A stretch of 64,000 nt of DNA, taken from contig OY856187.1 in the NCBI GenBank assembly GCA_963693315.1, positions 392,907,984 to 392,971,983 of the forward strand. The letters are read 5' to 3'. A model generated the notes under the pieces. It worked only from the letters and a program-made list of their open reading frames with translations. It was not told the origin of the DNA and ran no database searches. The stretch is from Diogma glabrata (lineage: Eukaryota > Arthropoda > Insecta > Diptera > Cylindrotomidae). Shown piece by piece: positions 1 through 11,379 of this stretch. Position 1 is the first letter of the stretch, and the number at the start of each line of letters is the position of its first letter. A program made the position numbers and the translations under genes.

Positions 1-258
1 TGATCAAAGGAATCTAACCGTATAAAACGATATTTAAAGAAAATTTAAATTAAATTATTATCAACATTTAGGCAGAACCCCTTAAGATAATTATAATGGC
101 CCTGAGGTTCCATTTAAAAAAAAATTAGGCTGTTACCTATGCGCAAGTGTACACAACAACTTCCCAAAGTTTCATGATGATCGGATGAATGGTTTATTAA
201 TACATAAACGACAAACACACATACTTTCAATTTTATATATAGATAGAAGATAGATTAT
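1..258. repeat. Probable 3' tail of an unclassified dispersed element
   Basis: AT-rich non-coding sequence. At about 160-258 it reads like the tail often seen at the end of insect repeats: a stretch resembling 'TTTCATGATGATCGG', then ACAAACACACATAC, then a short TATATAGATAGA run. No ORF is present. Recognition rests on general resemblance only. No second copy occurs in this window. Confidence 0.35.
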
Positions 259-528
259 TATTACGAATCAATTGTATGGGAGTATAGGAAAGTGTTGTTT
301 TTAGACTTTTTCAGGCAATTTTTTAATTTTTCTCTCCGTAAGAACCATCCTCGTACTTCAAGGAATATTCTAAAAAAAGAATAAGCGAAATCAGTTCAGC
401 TGCTCTCGAGATTTGCGCTTAGCAACACATTCAGCGATTCATTTTTATATTATAAGAAGATGTGTAAGATAACTATGTTAAAATTAACTTAAAAAATAAC
501 TATACTCCCGACGAAACAAACTTACAAT

Positions 529-1215
529 ATGAATTGCGATCCACTCTCAAACCAAGTGGACATTTCACAGCAAAATATTTCCAATGAATTAAACATCTCA
601 AATCAAAATGAATTGATTTGTATCAAAAAATTAGCTTATCAAATGGCACGTCTTGTGTTTTTGCTTAAATGTAAAAGATGGAATATTATTCCAATGTTTA
701 TATTACATAAAACACAACGAATCTTGATTAATTCAAAATGTAAAGAAGCACATTCGAAAGTAAATAATGCTGTGCAACAACTTAATAAAATAATTTTAAA
801 TGCTGAAATAGCTGACTGCAATTTTAGTATAAAATATCTTAAAAATTTTTGTACACCTGATGTACAAGAAACAACACAATTTATTAGATTTATTACACAA
901 AGTAATAAAAATTTATACACTAAATTTGTACGTCTACAACTAGAACAAGAAACACTGGAAAATATTAACTTAGATGAAAAATTTATTAAAAATATATCCG
1001 ATAAAGAAGTACCAAAGGAAATGATGATTCTATTGAGTTTGGGTCCTAAATTTACACTTCCCATTGTACTACATCTCAAATATAGCTACTGGTTTCCGAA
1101 TAAATCATTCACAAAAAACAAACATAAATCTAAAACAAGAAATATTATAATAAACAAACAACCACTTATAATAAGAAAATCTCACATGCATTCCCTGCAC
1201 GTGTTGAAACAATAA
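529..1215 (+). pseudogene. PLE-1 N-terminal coding region
   Basis: A 228-codon open frame, Lys/Asn/Ile-rich and predicted largely alpha-helical. The diagnostic part is LLSLGPKFTLP near residues 167-177. An 'LSLGPKF' motif is a recognisable mark of the region upstream of the RT core in Penelope-like elements, where it is normally continuous with the RT. Here the frame ends soon after in a Lys/Asn-rich tail (to LHVLKQ), and the next conserved block (KKLPTLELIADIEFII) appears only at about 1870. The protein is therefore split by roughly 0.7 kb of non-coding sequence, either an old insertion or a rearranged copy. In these elements this region precedes the RT and is probably involved in RNA binding (inference). 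I start it at the first ATG of the open frame; the true start is uncertain. Confidence 0.6.
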
Positions 1216-1789
1216 ATTATAAAAATATTATGAGCTTAATAATAATAATTAATAACTTGGTCAAATTACTTAAAAATATAAAAAATAATAAGTGTGTGAA
1301 ATCGTGTCGATTTTCATTTTAATAGCTTTAAAATTTTATATTCCTTTTTTGTCTAATAAACAAATTTTGGTTAACAAATTTTATATATATATATTTAAGT
1401 AAAATTCAAGTATATAAGAAAATCGATAATTTTATATTTTTGGTAGGGATGAAATTATTGGAGAAACAATTTGGTATTATGTATATCGATTAACTATTTT
1501 GTATATATAGCAGAACATTTATAATAAAAATTCAGAATTGATTTTAAATTTAAACACTCGTTTTATTTGGAATTACTTCTCAAAACTGACGTAACCGAAT
1601 AGCATCAGCTAAAGGGACTAACAATAAAAGACAAAACTGATTAATTTGAATTGTTAAAGGTTTGTCAATTACTGGAACAGTTCTCTTACTGTATACGAAC
1701 ATCGACTCAACTCAAATTATTGATATCTGTGGGAAAAGCATCAAGTAAAGTCTTTAGTGCCAACACTTACAACAAACAGCATAAGTTCA
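1216..1789. other. Non-coding AT-rich spacer inside PLE-1
   Basis: No sustained frame and no recognised motif, apart from a short TATATATATA run near 1383. It separates the N-terminal block from the RT block. It may be an insertion or a decayed internal pseudo-LTR; I cannot tell which from one copy. Confidence 0.5.
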
Positions 1790-3792
1790 ATGAATCATAA
1801 TTTTGAACATGATTTTGATTCATATCTAAAGAATCTAAACCAAGGCTTTAAAGATGAAGTTAATAACGAAATATATTATACCATCAAGAAGTTGCCAACT
1901 TTGGAATTAATTGCTGACATAGAATTCATAATCTAAAAATATACTGATGAACACTTACAAAAGCAAATGAGTTCTCATTTGACTTATATTATTACAAACC
2001 ATATCAAAAATAAAACAAAATTTAATCGTATTGATAAGTATCTCTTAATGGGAATGGAAAAAACAACTAAATTTTTAAAGGAAAATCCAGATATACATAT
2101 TTCAACCAGTGATAAAGGTAATATTACAATCATTGCTAATTTATTTGAATACGAAGATAAAATGAAACAATTACTAAATGATGTTGATAGTTTTAAGATT
2201 TTACGTTTCGATCCAACAGCTACACTTGAAAGAAAAAATAATAGATTGATTATTACATTGAATAATAAAACACACAAATATATTTCACTAGAAGTGGCAA
2301 AGAATCTTAAAACTTATATTTCTATTCCACCTCGTATTTTTGGTCAAATTAAAATACATAAACCGAACAGAAACATACGACCAGTGATCTCTACAATAAA
2401 TTCTCCTTGTTATAAATTGGTTAGATTTTTATCAAGAGTTTTGAGAATATCTTTTTCTTCTAAATATACTTTAAAAAATTCTACACAATTTGTTAAGAAA
2501 ATTATTAAACAAAATATTCCAGAAAGATGTAAACTGATTTCATTTGATGTAACTAACTATTTTACTAATATCTCACCTCAATTAGCTTTAAAAATAATTG
2601 AAAGAGATTTTGATCAACACATTAGTAAAAACACAAAAATTTCCGAGAAAGAATTTATGAATCTTTTAAGTTTCTGTTTGATTGATTGCAACTATTTTAA
2701 ATATGAAGACAAATATATGAAAATGAAGAATGGTTTATTTATGGGTTCTAGTTTGGCCTCAATTTTGGTGCAATGTGTCCGTGATGATGTTGTTAATAAA
2801 GCATTACTTAAAATTGATTTCATTCCGGTTTTTTGGTATTCATATGTTGATGACCATATTACATCTATTCCAGAAAATAAAATACAAATGGTTCTTGATG
2901 CACTTTATTCATATGATCCTAAAATCAGATTCACATATGAAGTTGAACAAAATGATATATTAAATTATTTGGATTTAAGTATTCATCATTTAAATAATGG
3001 AAAGGTTATTACTAATTGGTACCATAAAGAGATTTCCTCTAGTCGATTATTGAACTATTATTCTACACATCCACATAATATGAAGTTAAATGTTGCTAAA
3101 TCTTTTATTCGAAAAATATTTCGACATAGTCATAAAAATTTTTGGAATGATAATTTAAAAATAATATATAAAATACTTCGTATTAATAACTATCCTATTA
3201 GTTTAATTGATAAAATGATTAGTGAAGTTAGAAATACTAATTTAAACCAATTAGGTAACAGTTCTAATTACTTATCACTTGATCAAACAGATGATAATTT
3301 GGTACCAAATACTCAAAATTCAAATAAATATGCATCTTTAACTTATGTTCCTGGTCTAAGTGACACACTTTCTCGGTCTTGCTTACAATACGTTCCTAAT
3401 ATTAAAATGGCTATGAAACCTAAAAATAAAAATAGTTATAATTTTACTAACTCAAAAGCACAACTTTCTTAAGAACAACAGAGTGGTGTTGTTTATAAAG
3501 TTAATTGTGATAATTGTGAAACAACTTATATTGGGGAAACAATACAGAAATTAGGTGTTCGTATGGATCAACATCATTATGATTCCAAAAAGACAATAAT
3601 TGTTCTGCACTTGCTAAACATTGTATTGAAAATAAACATCAATTTAAATTCGATGATGTTAAAATTTTGGTTAAAGAAAAAAATAAAACTAAATTACAAA
3701 TACATGAGGTATGCCAAATTATAAACAATGAAGAAAAAACTTGCAACTTTAAAAGTGACAAAAAAGATTTTTGGATAACTATTATAATTTAA
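1790..3792 (+). pseudogene. PLE-1 reverse transcriptase + GIY-YIG endonuclease, disrupted
   Basis: The frame from ATG 1790 is broken by TAA at 1934-1936 and resumes at ATG 1967 as 501 open codons. In that 501-aa segment I see the PLE RT blocks: IHKPNRNIRPVIST (finger region), motif A SFDVTNYFTNIS (Asp 194), motif B-like GLFMGSSLAS, and the catalytic box YVDD (residues 293-296), followed by YLDLSIHH. The next in-frame stop is TAA 3470-3472. The same frame then reads straight into VVYKVNCDNC...TYIGET, the zinc-binding-like cysteines and the YIG half of the GIY-YIG endonuclease. A frameshift near 3585-3591 follows, and the remaining endonuclease (ALAKHCIENKHQF to DFWITIII) ends at TAA 3790. All RT catalytic residues survive, so the death is by nonsense and frameshift and is fairly recent. 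In intact relatives RT-EN is one protein used for target-primed insertion. Confidence 0.88.
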
Positions 3793-3973
3793 TTCGATTT
3801 TCTTAAAATTTTAAAGTAACGTTGATATTCAAAAAATTCCACTTGACAACCATTTTTTTAGTTAATTTTAACATAGTTATCTTACACATAGTTTATATAT
3901 CAAACTTTTTTTTATATAAATGTCATTTAATTATTTTATTTCAATTTTGATATAATTATTATTTTTTATATAA

Positions 3974-4005
3974 TGATCCTGCAGATGGGCCTAGCCTGAA
4001 ATATA
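3974..4005 (+). ncRNA. Degraded hammerhead-ribozyme-like motif at the PLE-1 end
   Basis: CTGCAGATGGGCCTAGCCTG followed by AAAT resembles the PLE terminal motif CTGANGA - short GGCC stem - GAAAC. PLEs are known to carry hammerhead motifs in their terminal repeats. Here the core A after CTG is replaced by C, the stem is GGGC/GCCT, and the 3' side is TGAAAT instead of CGAAAC, so activity is unlikely. A related version occurs twice in PLE-2. Confidence 0.35.
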
Positions 4006-4538
4006 TTGATCAATTAAATAACAAGTATTAATATAAATTGAAAACGGGGTTTTATTTGAGGAAATACAAAAGAAAAATTAGTTTAAATTTTATTTTTTAT
4101 TTTATTGAATATCGATTTCGACTTACGTCATCCTCAGTTCTTAAATTATTATTACAATTTTTGCTTAAATTTTTACTTACATACTATTTCAACTGCTATT
4201 TTTTACTATTATGTCATATATTTTGTTAATTTTAGTGTTGATCTTATCATTTAAAATGTTCTCTTTTCGAAATCTCTTTTCTTCTTCTTCTCGAAGTCTT
4301 CTTGAAATTTAGTAAGGACGTATTCATCAAATGCAACAATTACTTTATAATTGTTACCATATATTTTTTTATTAATATTATTAAAAAGTAATTACATTAA
4401 AAATATATTTAATCTACTTCTACCGACAGCTATTTATCATAAGTTGTATTAAATAAGAAATACAACTTGCCTGCCATTACAAGACAGGACGAAAGGAGTA
4501 GGTCTGTGTTACTACATTCGTGCTGAGAATAAAACAAA
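4006..4538. other. No recognisable feature
   Basis: AT-rich sequence with one 63-codon chance frame (4038-4229). No motif, repeat partner or conserved frame was seen. Confidence 0.5.
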
Positions 4539-4861
4539 TTTTTTTTTAATAAAATGTGTTGTGTAGTAGGAACTACAATATGTGTCACAATAACACATAA
4601 AAACCCTTTAAGACCAAGGTCCCACAACAACATACGCTCAAAGGTGTTGATGGACGTAAATCTTTCTTTTTTTTTGTTTTTTATATTTTTTGTTTAAAGA
4701 ATGGATAACTAAACAAAAAATCCTATCACTCACAAAATATGACTTGGTCAATATTTTATGATAGAACAGAGGAAATAAATAAATAAATTAGAAAAGAAAT
4801 GGGATTGAACCCAAACCCTGAAATAAAGACTCTCGGGTTCTACCGACTAAACTAGCCGGGC
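4539..4861 (-). mobile_element. tRNA-Lys-derived SINE with a LINE-type 3' tail
   Basis: Read on the minus strand. It begins with a tRNA-Lys-like head (4861 to 4799), continues with an AT-rich body containing TATCATAAAATATTGACCAA, then the block GCGTATGTTGTTGTGGGACC, and ends in TTATTAAAAAAAAA at 4539. The last 110 bp match the 3' end of the Jockey/CR1-like LINE at 42690-42799 and 33667-33800. The body plus tail is shared with a 5'-truncated copy at 45278-45541 (+). Tail sharing is the classic sign that a SINE uses a LINE's machinery. The head and tail evidence is direct; dependence on this LINE is inference. Confidence 0.8.
4799..4861 (-). other. tRNA-Lys-like head of the SINE (pol III promoter remnant)
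   Basis: Minus strand starts GCCCGGCTAGTTTAGTCGGT (A box region) and runs through a CTCTTTATTTC anticodon-loop-like stretch (TTT/CTT, Lys) to GGGTTTGGGTTCAATCCC (B box GGTTCAATCC). Compared with a functional tRNA-Lys the acceptor 3' half is absent, so it is a promoter-bearing tRNA relic and not a tRNA gene. Confidence 0.75.
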
Positions 4862-5419
4862 TTAGCAAAGGAAAATTACTAAAAAACAAAGAACGGGCAG
4901 AGCAAAATCAGCAACCAAAAAAAGTACACCCAAAAATAAATTAAAAAAACCTGATATGAAAACAAGACAGCCATTATGATAGGTAGGTAGAATAAACAAG
5001 CTAAATTTTAACAACAAAATCGAAAGCAAAAAAAACAATTTAACTACAATATATAATAATCAAAGGGAGTTTTGGAAGACTGCTTTGGTGAAATCAATGG
5101 ATGACGAGAGGTCTAACAGTGGCTCAAAAAGCCAAAGGCCTGCATTTTTCTACTCCCTGGCAATGTAAAGACACCACCGGGATGGTTTGTGTTGAGAATA
5201 AAAATGGTGATGTAGGTGTAGAATGAAGGTTAGTCTTTTGACCGCTCACTGGTCTGAGCTCTTTTTGCCCTCCAACAGGTTACACTCTATCAAATAGAAG
5301 TTTCAAGAACGTGGTGAAATAATCACAGGGATGATCTAGATGGTAAAACCTCAAGGGTCAATAAAGTCCGGGTCATGTCACTTCACCACTACTGACAGTC
5401 ACAAGTTTGATATAGAAAA
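4862..5419. other. No recognisable feature
   Basis: A-rich unique-looking sequence. No frame or repeat partner was recognised in the window. Confidence 0.4.
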
Positions 5420-5680
5420 CGAAAATATGCTGCCGTTCCTTGACCCGTTGCTCATACTTCAAAACGGTGCATGTTTTGGTCCCACCTTTCAGTGTATATG
5501 TCACTCCCCAAGATTTGCGACTACTCGTTTTTCTAGATTTGAAAAAGGGTAGGCTAACCCCTTACAGATTTTTCGAGGTTTTTGTCAAAAAAAAAATTAA
5601 AAATATGCTGGTAGGAAGCTCTAGTAATTTAATCGAAGTTAGACGAAATACGATGCTTGCAACGTAAAACTGGCCATAAA
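5420..5680 (+). repeat. REP-A copy 1 (unclassified dispersed repeat)
   Basis: The blocks ATATGCTGCCGTTCCTTGAC, CCCGTTGCTC, AGATTTGCGACTACTCGTTT and GGGTAGGCTAAC recur in the same order on the minus strand at 10240-10625, and partly at 5700-5830. Short frames here are not conserved between copies. The element class is unknown. Confidence 0.6.
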
Positions 5681-5699
5681 TTGATAACCCCAAATATAA

Positions 5700-5830
5700 C
5701 ATATAAAACGAATATATGCTGCCATTCTTATACTCGTTGCTCGATTTAACTCACCTTTTAGTTTATATCACGACTCAATAATTTCCACTTATCTAAAATA
5801 CGCAGAATCAAAGACCCCATTCGGAATACG
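5700..5830 (+). repeat. REP-A copy 2, partial and diverged
   Basis: Repeats the 5' part of REP-A (ATATGCTGCCATTCTTATAC, then CGTTGCTCGATTTA) shortly after copy 1, forming a diverged tandem pair. Confidence 0.5.
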
Positions 5831-6179
5831 ATACGTCTGGTAGACCTTTTGTACCTTTTTGGTTACACATTAAGCACAAAAACAACTCATACATACATGT
5901 GGTTGGTGTGTGGCCTTACGATTTTTGTTTTTCACCCTCCAGAGCAACAACTCAACAATAAACACACAAAAGAATATAAATAAGCCACACAAATTGTTTG
6001 CGCTTTAGGACGTATAACGTTCTTGCCTTTTAACTAAACAAACAATGATCTTGGCTTTTGCCCACAAAAAAAAAAATTCGAAAAATTGCAATAGAAATTC
6101 AAAATTTCTAAACAATTCATTGATTCTATAAAATTCAAACATTCTACAAAATCTAAAATTCAAATTTTCAAAAGAAATC
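5831..6179. other. No recognisable feature
   Basis: Mixed AT-rich sequence. The end (about 6060-6179) already shows loose AAAATTC words like those of the adjoining REP-B minisatellite. Confidence 0.4.
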
Positions 6180-7960
6180 CATATGTAAAAATATGGAGGG
6201 GCTGGAAATCTCACAGCTCTGAGATATTAAGACTTCGGTCTGGGTTAAGGATTTTGATATAGTTTTCGGCAAAAAACTTTTATGTGGACATGGTTTTTAG
6301 TAACACTCAAAAACCTCACCATTTAGTGTTTCGAGAAAATATTACAAAATCACAAATTCATATTTCTTACAAAATTCCAAAAATATTGTAGAAAATAAAT
6401 AAAATCAAACTTTTTCCAAAATCCTAAAAATATTCCAAAAAGTATTACAAAATCAAAGATTAAACTTTTTTCAAATATTCTAAAAATATTGCAAAAATTA
6501 TGCAAAATCAAAAATTGAAACTTTTTTCAAAATTCCAAGTATTCCAAAAATTAGAATAAAATCAAATATTTAAACTTTTTCTAAATTCTAATAATATACG
6601 AAAAATTCTTAAAAATTCAAAAATTGAAACTTTTTTCAAAATTCTAAAAATATATATAAAATTAAAACAATTTTTTTTAAAATTCTAAAAACATTCCAAA
6701 AATTGGAATAAAATCAAATATTTAAAGTTTTTCTAAATTCTAATAATATTCCAAAATTTCTTAAAAATTCAAAATTCAAACTTTTTCCAAAACTAAAAAT
6801 GTTGCAAAAATTATAACAATATCAAAAAGTGAAACTTTTTCCAAAATTACAAAAATTATAACAAAATCAAAAATTAAAAATTTTTTAAAATTCTAAAAAT
6901 ATTCCAAAAATTCTTACAAAATCAAAAATTGACACTTTTTCAAAATTCCAAAAATATTCAAAAACTATAACAAATTCAAAAATTCCCAGGTCCAATTTCA
7001 TTTTCATTTTCAGCAAACTATTCAAAAACCCTGAATTTAGCGATTCGAGGAAATATTACAAAATCACAAATTCATATTTCTTTCAAAATTCCAAAAATAT
7101 TAATTAAATTAATTAAATATTATTAATATAATAAAATCGAACTTTTTTAACATTTTAAAAATATTACAAAAATTATTACAAAATCAAAAATTGAAACTTT
7201 TTTCAAAATTCCAAAAATTATAAAAAATCAAAAATTTAAAATTTTTCAAAATTCCCAAAATATTCCAAAATTTCTTACAAAATTAAAAATTAAAACTTTT
7301 TCCAAAATTCTAAAAATATTGCAAAAATTATTACAAAATCAGAAATACATACTTTTTTCAAAATTCCAAAAATATTTCAAAAACTATAACAAATTCAAAA
7401 ATTTCCATGTCCAATTTCATTTCCGATTACATTTCCGTCATAAAAACAGCTACATTTTTTTTCCCCAAAGATTGGCTAAAAAAATCAATGAAATCATTTT
7501 TTGACACACTCGACAACATTTTTTTGACAAACTTATATTGCAATAATCTAGATTTTGGTCTCACATACCAATACCGACCATCAAGATTTCTTGAAATTCA
7601 ATGTTCCTACTCGTAATCACTTAAAATGGACGTTTTTTAAGCAAAAAATATGCAAATTTTCATGTTTTGACACACTTGACGATTTTTTGACACACTTCCG
7701 GTACAGTTATCGAACACAGCGTCCTTTCAGACCTGTCCCTTAAGTTTACCTATTTTTAGAAAAAAAATTTTCAAATCCCTCTAGTAGTTTTCCCTGCAGC
7801 GTAGGTAATGACGGCCGGCAGACAGACATACATTTTTTTTTGCTTGTTTAGAAACAGTAAGTCCTAAAACGTCGAGAAATGCCAAAAAAAGTGGGGGTAA
7901 GAATTTCACTTTGAGCTCATGAATGTAATACTTAGGTCTTTCAGACCGAAGTAAAAGATT
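6180..7960 (+). mobile_element. REP-B: unclassified element with an internal A-rich minisatellite
   Basis: The 5' block (AATCTCACAGCTCTGAGATA, AGACTTCGGTCTGGGTTAAG, GATATAGTTTTCGGCAAAAA) recurs at 51195-51300 and 56025-56130. The middle is a degenerate minisatellite. The 3' block (TCCTAAAACGTCGAGAAATG, then CTTAGGTCTTTCAGACCGAA) recurs at 23171-23265. The ends share a weak inverted repeat: AGACTTCGGTCTG near 6231 versus CAGACCGAAGT near 7943. No transposase frame is seen, so this looks like a non-autonomous DNA element of about 1.7-1.8 kb. The class is unknown. Confidence 0.6.
6340..7400 (+). repeat. A-rich degenerate minisatellite inside REP-B
   Basis: Imperfect units of about 50-65 bp built from the words CAAAATTCCAAAAATATT, ACAAAAATTATAACAAAATC and AAAAATTGAAACTTTTTTC, repeated through the interval with many substitutions and indels. 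The same array type lies at 21270-22090, and its start is seen at 51540-51687 and 56360-56509. Confidence 0.75.
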
Positions 7961-8036
7961 TCAAACAAAAATTATTGAACAATAAAACATTTAAAGTTTT
8001 ACAAAAAAAATAAATAATACAAAAAAAAATTAAGTT

Positions 8037-9741
8037 TAATAGGCGAGGAAATAAAGCACAAAAATAGGCCAAACCTAAGCAAATTGGCAGAGTAAGATGG
8101 ATCGAGATGCGGTTTTTTGCATTCGATTCAGGAAGCCGTCAGGAAAGTTTGTGAACGTAGCCACTTTTCGGCAAAAAACTTCTGGAGTACCTGGGGGCCA
8201 GGGCGGGTTATAGACACCTCATCTCCTCGAACTTTCCATTTATTCAGCTCGAAATTGATCGAAGCTCATTACTTGAGGGTTTTTGGGGTCGCTGAACACG
8301 AATATGATATCGGCGATTACCCTCGGAGTTCCTAGGGCCCAGGGCAGGTATGTCTAACTCATCTCCTGGAGTTTTACATTAATTGAGCTAGAAATTGATC
8401 GAAGATCGTTACTGGGTGGTTTTGGGGCCGCTGAACACGAATATGATGTCTGCGATGACCTTCGGAGTACCTAGGGGCCAGGGCGAGTTATATACCCCTC
8501 ATCTCCTGGAACTTTCCATAAATACAGCTCGAAATTGATCAAAGCTCGTTAATCGGCGGTTTTTGGGGTCGGCGAATATCATGTCGGCGTTGATCCTCGG
8601 ATTACCTGGATCGCAGGACGGGTATATTCAACTCATATCTTAAAAATTTCCACAATTAAAACTCGTTTATTTTATTTAATCGATTATTTTATATTTTTAT
8701 TATATTATTTTATTTTATTAATGGAAAGTTCCAGGTGATGAGCTAGACATACTCGCCCTGGACCCTAGGTACTCCGAGAGTCATCGCCGACATCATGTTC
8801 GTCTTCAGCGCGACCCCAAAAACCCTCGAGTAACGAGCGTCGATCAATTTCGAGCTGTATTTATGGAAAGTTCCAGGAGATGAGGTGTATTTAACCCGCC
8901 CTGGTCCCTAGGTACTCCGAAGGTTATCGCAGACATCATATTCGTGTTCAGCGGCCCCAAAAACCCCCGAGTAACGAGCTTCGATCAATTTCGATCTGCA
9001 TTTTTGGAAAGTTCCAGGAGATGAGTGAGAGATACCCGCCCTGAGAGTCATCACCGACGTCATATTCGTGTTCAGCGACCCCAAAAACCCCCGAGTAACG
9101 AGCTTCGATCAATTTTGAGCTGAATTTATGGAAAGTTTCAGAAGATGAGTTAGAAATACCCGCCTTGGGCCATAGGTACTCCGAGGGTTATCGCTGACAT
9201 CACATTCGTGTTCAGCGACCCCATAAACGACCGAGTAACGAGCTTCGATCAATTTCGAGCTGTATTTATGGAAAGTTCCAGGAGATGAGGTGTATATAAT
9301 TCACCCTGACCCCTAGGTACTCCGTAGGTCATCGCAGACATCATATTCGTGTTCAGAGGCCCCAAAAACCCCCAGTAACGATCTTCGATCAATTTCTAGC
9401 TCAATTAATGTAAAACTCCAGGAAGATGAGTTAGACATACCCACCCTGGGCCCTAGGAAATCCGAGGGTCATCGCCGATATCATATTCGTGTTCAGCGAC
9501 CCCAAAAACCCACAAGTAACGAGCTTCCATCAATTTCGAGCTGAATTTATGCAAAGTTCAAGGAGATGAGGTGTATATAAACAGCATTGGCCCCTAGGTA
9601 CTCTAGAGGTTTTTTGCCGAAAAGTGGCTATGTTCACAAACTTTCCTGACGGCTTCCTGAATCGAATGCAAAAAACCGCATCTCGATCCATCTTACTCTG
9701 CCAATTTGCTTAGGTTTAGTGCTTTATTTCCTCGTCTATTA
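8037..9741. mobile_element. Foldback element with about 140-bp tandem-repeat arms
   Basis: Both ends carry the same inverted sequence of about 130 bp. The left has TAATAGGCGAGGAAATAAAG, CCTAAGCAAATTGGCAGAGT and CGGTTTTTTGCATTCGATTC; the right (9606-9741) is its reverse complement, ending CTCGTCTATTA. Inside, a GC-richer unit with the landmark GGAGTACCTAGGGGCCAGGG recurs about every 140 bp: near 8181, 8322, 8461 and 8596 in one direction, then near 8762, 8906, 9049 (damaged), 9172, 9312, 9451 and 9592 reversed. The AT-only hinge is 8655-8710. No ORF encodes a transposase. The form matches FB/Galileo-type foldback transposons; family membership is not established. Confidence 0.85.
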
Positions 9742-10239
9742 CAGAAAAACTAGATGTTACAAAAATTTTAAAATTCTAAAGATACTACTGAGTTCTAAAA
9801 TTTTTCTCAAACCAAACTGAAAAAACCAACTTCTAAAATTTAAAAATTAACATTTCAAATTAAAAAATATTACAAAAAAAAATTTAAAGTTACGAAATAT
9901 AATTTTTAAATTGCAATACTATTACAAATTAAAAATTTACACAATATTAAAATATTTTTAAATTACAAAAACAATCAAACATTTGACACTTGACAAAAAG
10001 TTTATAAATTTCAAAAATAATTTTCCAAAAAACTAATATTAACAGAAAAATTTAAAAATTAATAAAATATTTAAAAATTACTAAATAAAAAAATTATTCT
10101 TAAACTTCATAAATTCGAATAAAATTCAAAAATTACAAAATATTTTAAAAAAATTGAAAACAAAATTTCCAAATTATAATATTACGAGAATTTTTAAAAA
10201 AAAATATTATTATGTAAAATTTGTGAATTTGTGACTGTC
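9742..10239. repeat. A/T-rich low-complexity tract
   Basis: Loose repetition of words such as AAAATTTAAAAATTA and ATTACAAAAA without a fixed period. It may be decayed REP-B-type minisatellite. No coding content. Confidence 0.45.
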
Positions 10240-10625
10240 GATTTATGGGACTAATGGACTAATTTCGATTACATGGACTTACAGCATCCTGTCAGGACAT
10301 TTATTTTTTTCTGGACAAAAATTTTGCAAAATATGCAAATAGTTAGCCTATTCTTTTTTAAATCCAGAAAAATGAGCAGTCGCAAATCTTGAAACGTGAG
10401 CTGTAACGGGGACGTGGGACTTGCACAGTGTTGAAGTTTGAACTAAATCGAGCAACGGGTTTGGAAATGGCAGCATATTGTGATGTAAAATTTGTGATCT
10501 TGGATTTATTGCTAATTTCACGTAGAAACTAATTTGAGTAATTTCGATTACACTGATTTCTAAAACTTCCTGCCAGATTATTTTTTAAGCTGGTAGGAAG
10601 CCTATTTTTTGTGCAAGTGGTTATA
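10240..10625 (-). repeat. REP-A copy 3 (minus orientation)
   Basis: The reverse complement reproduces the copy-1 order: ATATGCTGCCATTTCCAAAC, CCCGTTGCTCGATTTAG, AAGATTTGCGACTGCTCATT and GAATAGGCTAAC. A second, shorter set of the same blocks (GCTGGTAGGAAGC) lies at 10550-10610. Confidence 0.6.
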
Positions 10626-11379
10626 CTATCCAGCAAAACCAAATCTATAATTATTTTTCAAAAAAAATTTGAAAAAACTTCAAAATTCTTCCAAAAAAAT
10701 TAACTTAAACTCACAATATAAATAATAATCAATTTAATATATGGGTAACACGGTATATGGTAGCAATAATAACAATAATTATTGGTAACAATAATTTTTC
10801 ACAATTTAACAACATGAAAACCTAATTATATGAAAACTTTAACTTTATATCTCATTTACTCAAACTTAAACGATCACGCTATTCTCTTATCAATAACATT
10901 ATTGTACACAATTTGACAGGTCTAAATTCAAACTTAAATAAAAATTCAGATTTTTTTAACCAATTCCAAAACTTTGAAAACAAACCATCAACATTTACCA
11001 CCATTTCTCACTCATATGGACATTTGTATAAAAACAAAGAGACAATGATTAATAGTTTTTTGTTCTGTATATGACAATTTGAAGCTTTTCTAAAAAAAGC
11101 TTTTGCTATAAAAATTTATTTATACATTTTTTTGCTGTGACATTATTTTTGAGGAGGTAGATTATATGTTTATCTTTTTTTAAACAAAACTGAAAGTCGG
11201 CCTTAAGCTTTTCGAACTTTTAAACTATGATAAATAATAATCTGTTTGAAATCATAAATTAAATAGATGTGGTAGTTTTAATTTATGTTCTTCGTTTTGT
11301 TAAGGATACAGAAAAGGTCGAATGAAAAATAACAAAATCTAAATCGTTTAAGTCTTAAAGGTTGAGTAGATAAAAGCTT
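10626..11379. other. No recognisable feature
   Basis: AT-rich sequence without a meaningful frame; nothing recognised up to the assembly gap. Confidence 0.45.

Larger units (their letters stand above)
459..4005 (+). mobile_element. Penelope-like retroelement (PLE-1), inactivated
   Basis: The element contains an N-terminal PLE region (529-1215), a PLE reverse transcriptase and a degraded GIY-YIG endonuclease (1790-3792), in the order normal for EN+ PLEs. An inverted repeat of about 38 bp bounds the coding part: TGTGTAAGATAACTATGTTA near 462-481 returns as TAACATAGTTATCTTACACA near 3870-3889. PLEs often carry inverted copies of their ends (pseudo-LTR organisation). A terminal motif like a degraded hammerhead ribozyme lies beyond the inverted repeat at 3974-4005, so the true 3' end is probably near 4005. 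The element has at least two nonsense codons and one frameshift and is not competent. Confidence 0.85.

Noticed and set aside
4799..4861. Functional tRNA-Lys gene
   Set aside because: Only the 5' two thirds is tRNA-like, with no matching acceptor 3' half; it continues into a SINE body.
8181..9600. CRISPR-like array
   Set aside because: Repeats of about 140 bp directly abut one another with no spacers, reverse orientation at the centre, and lie in eukaryotic DNA.
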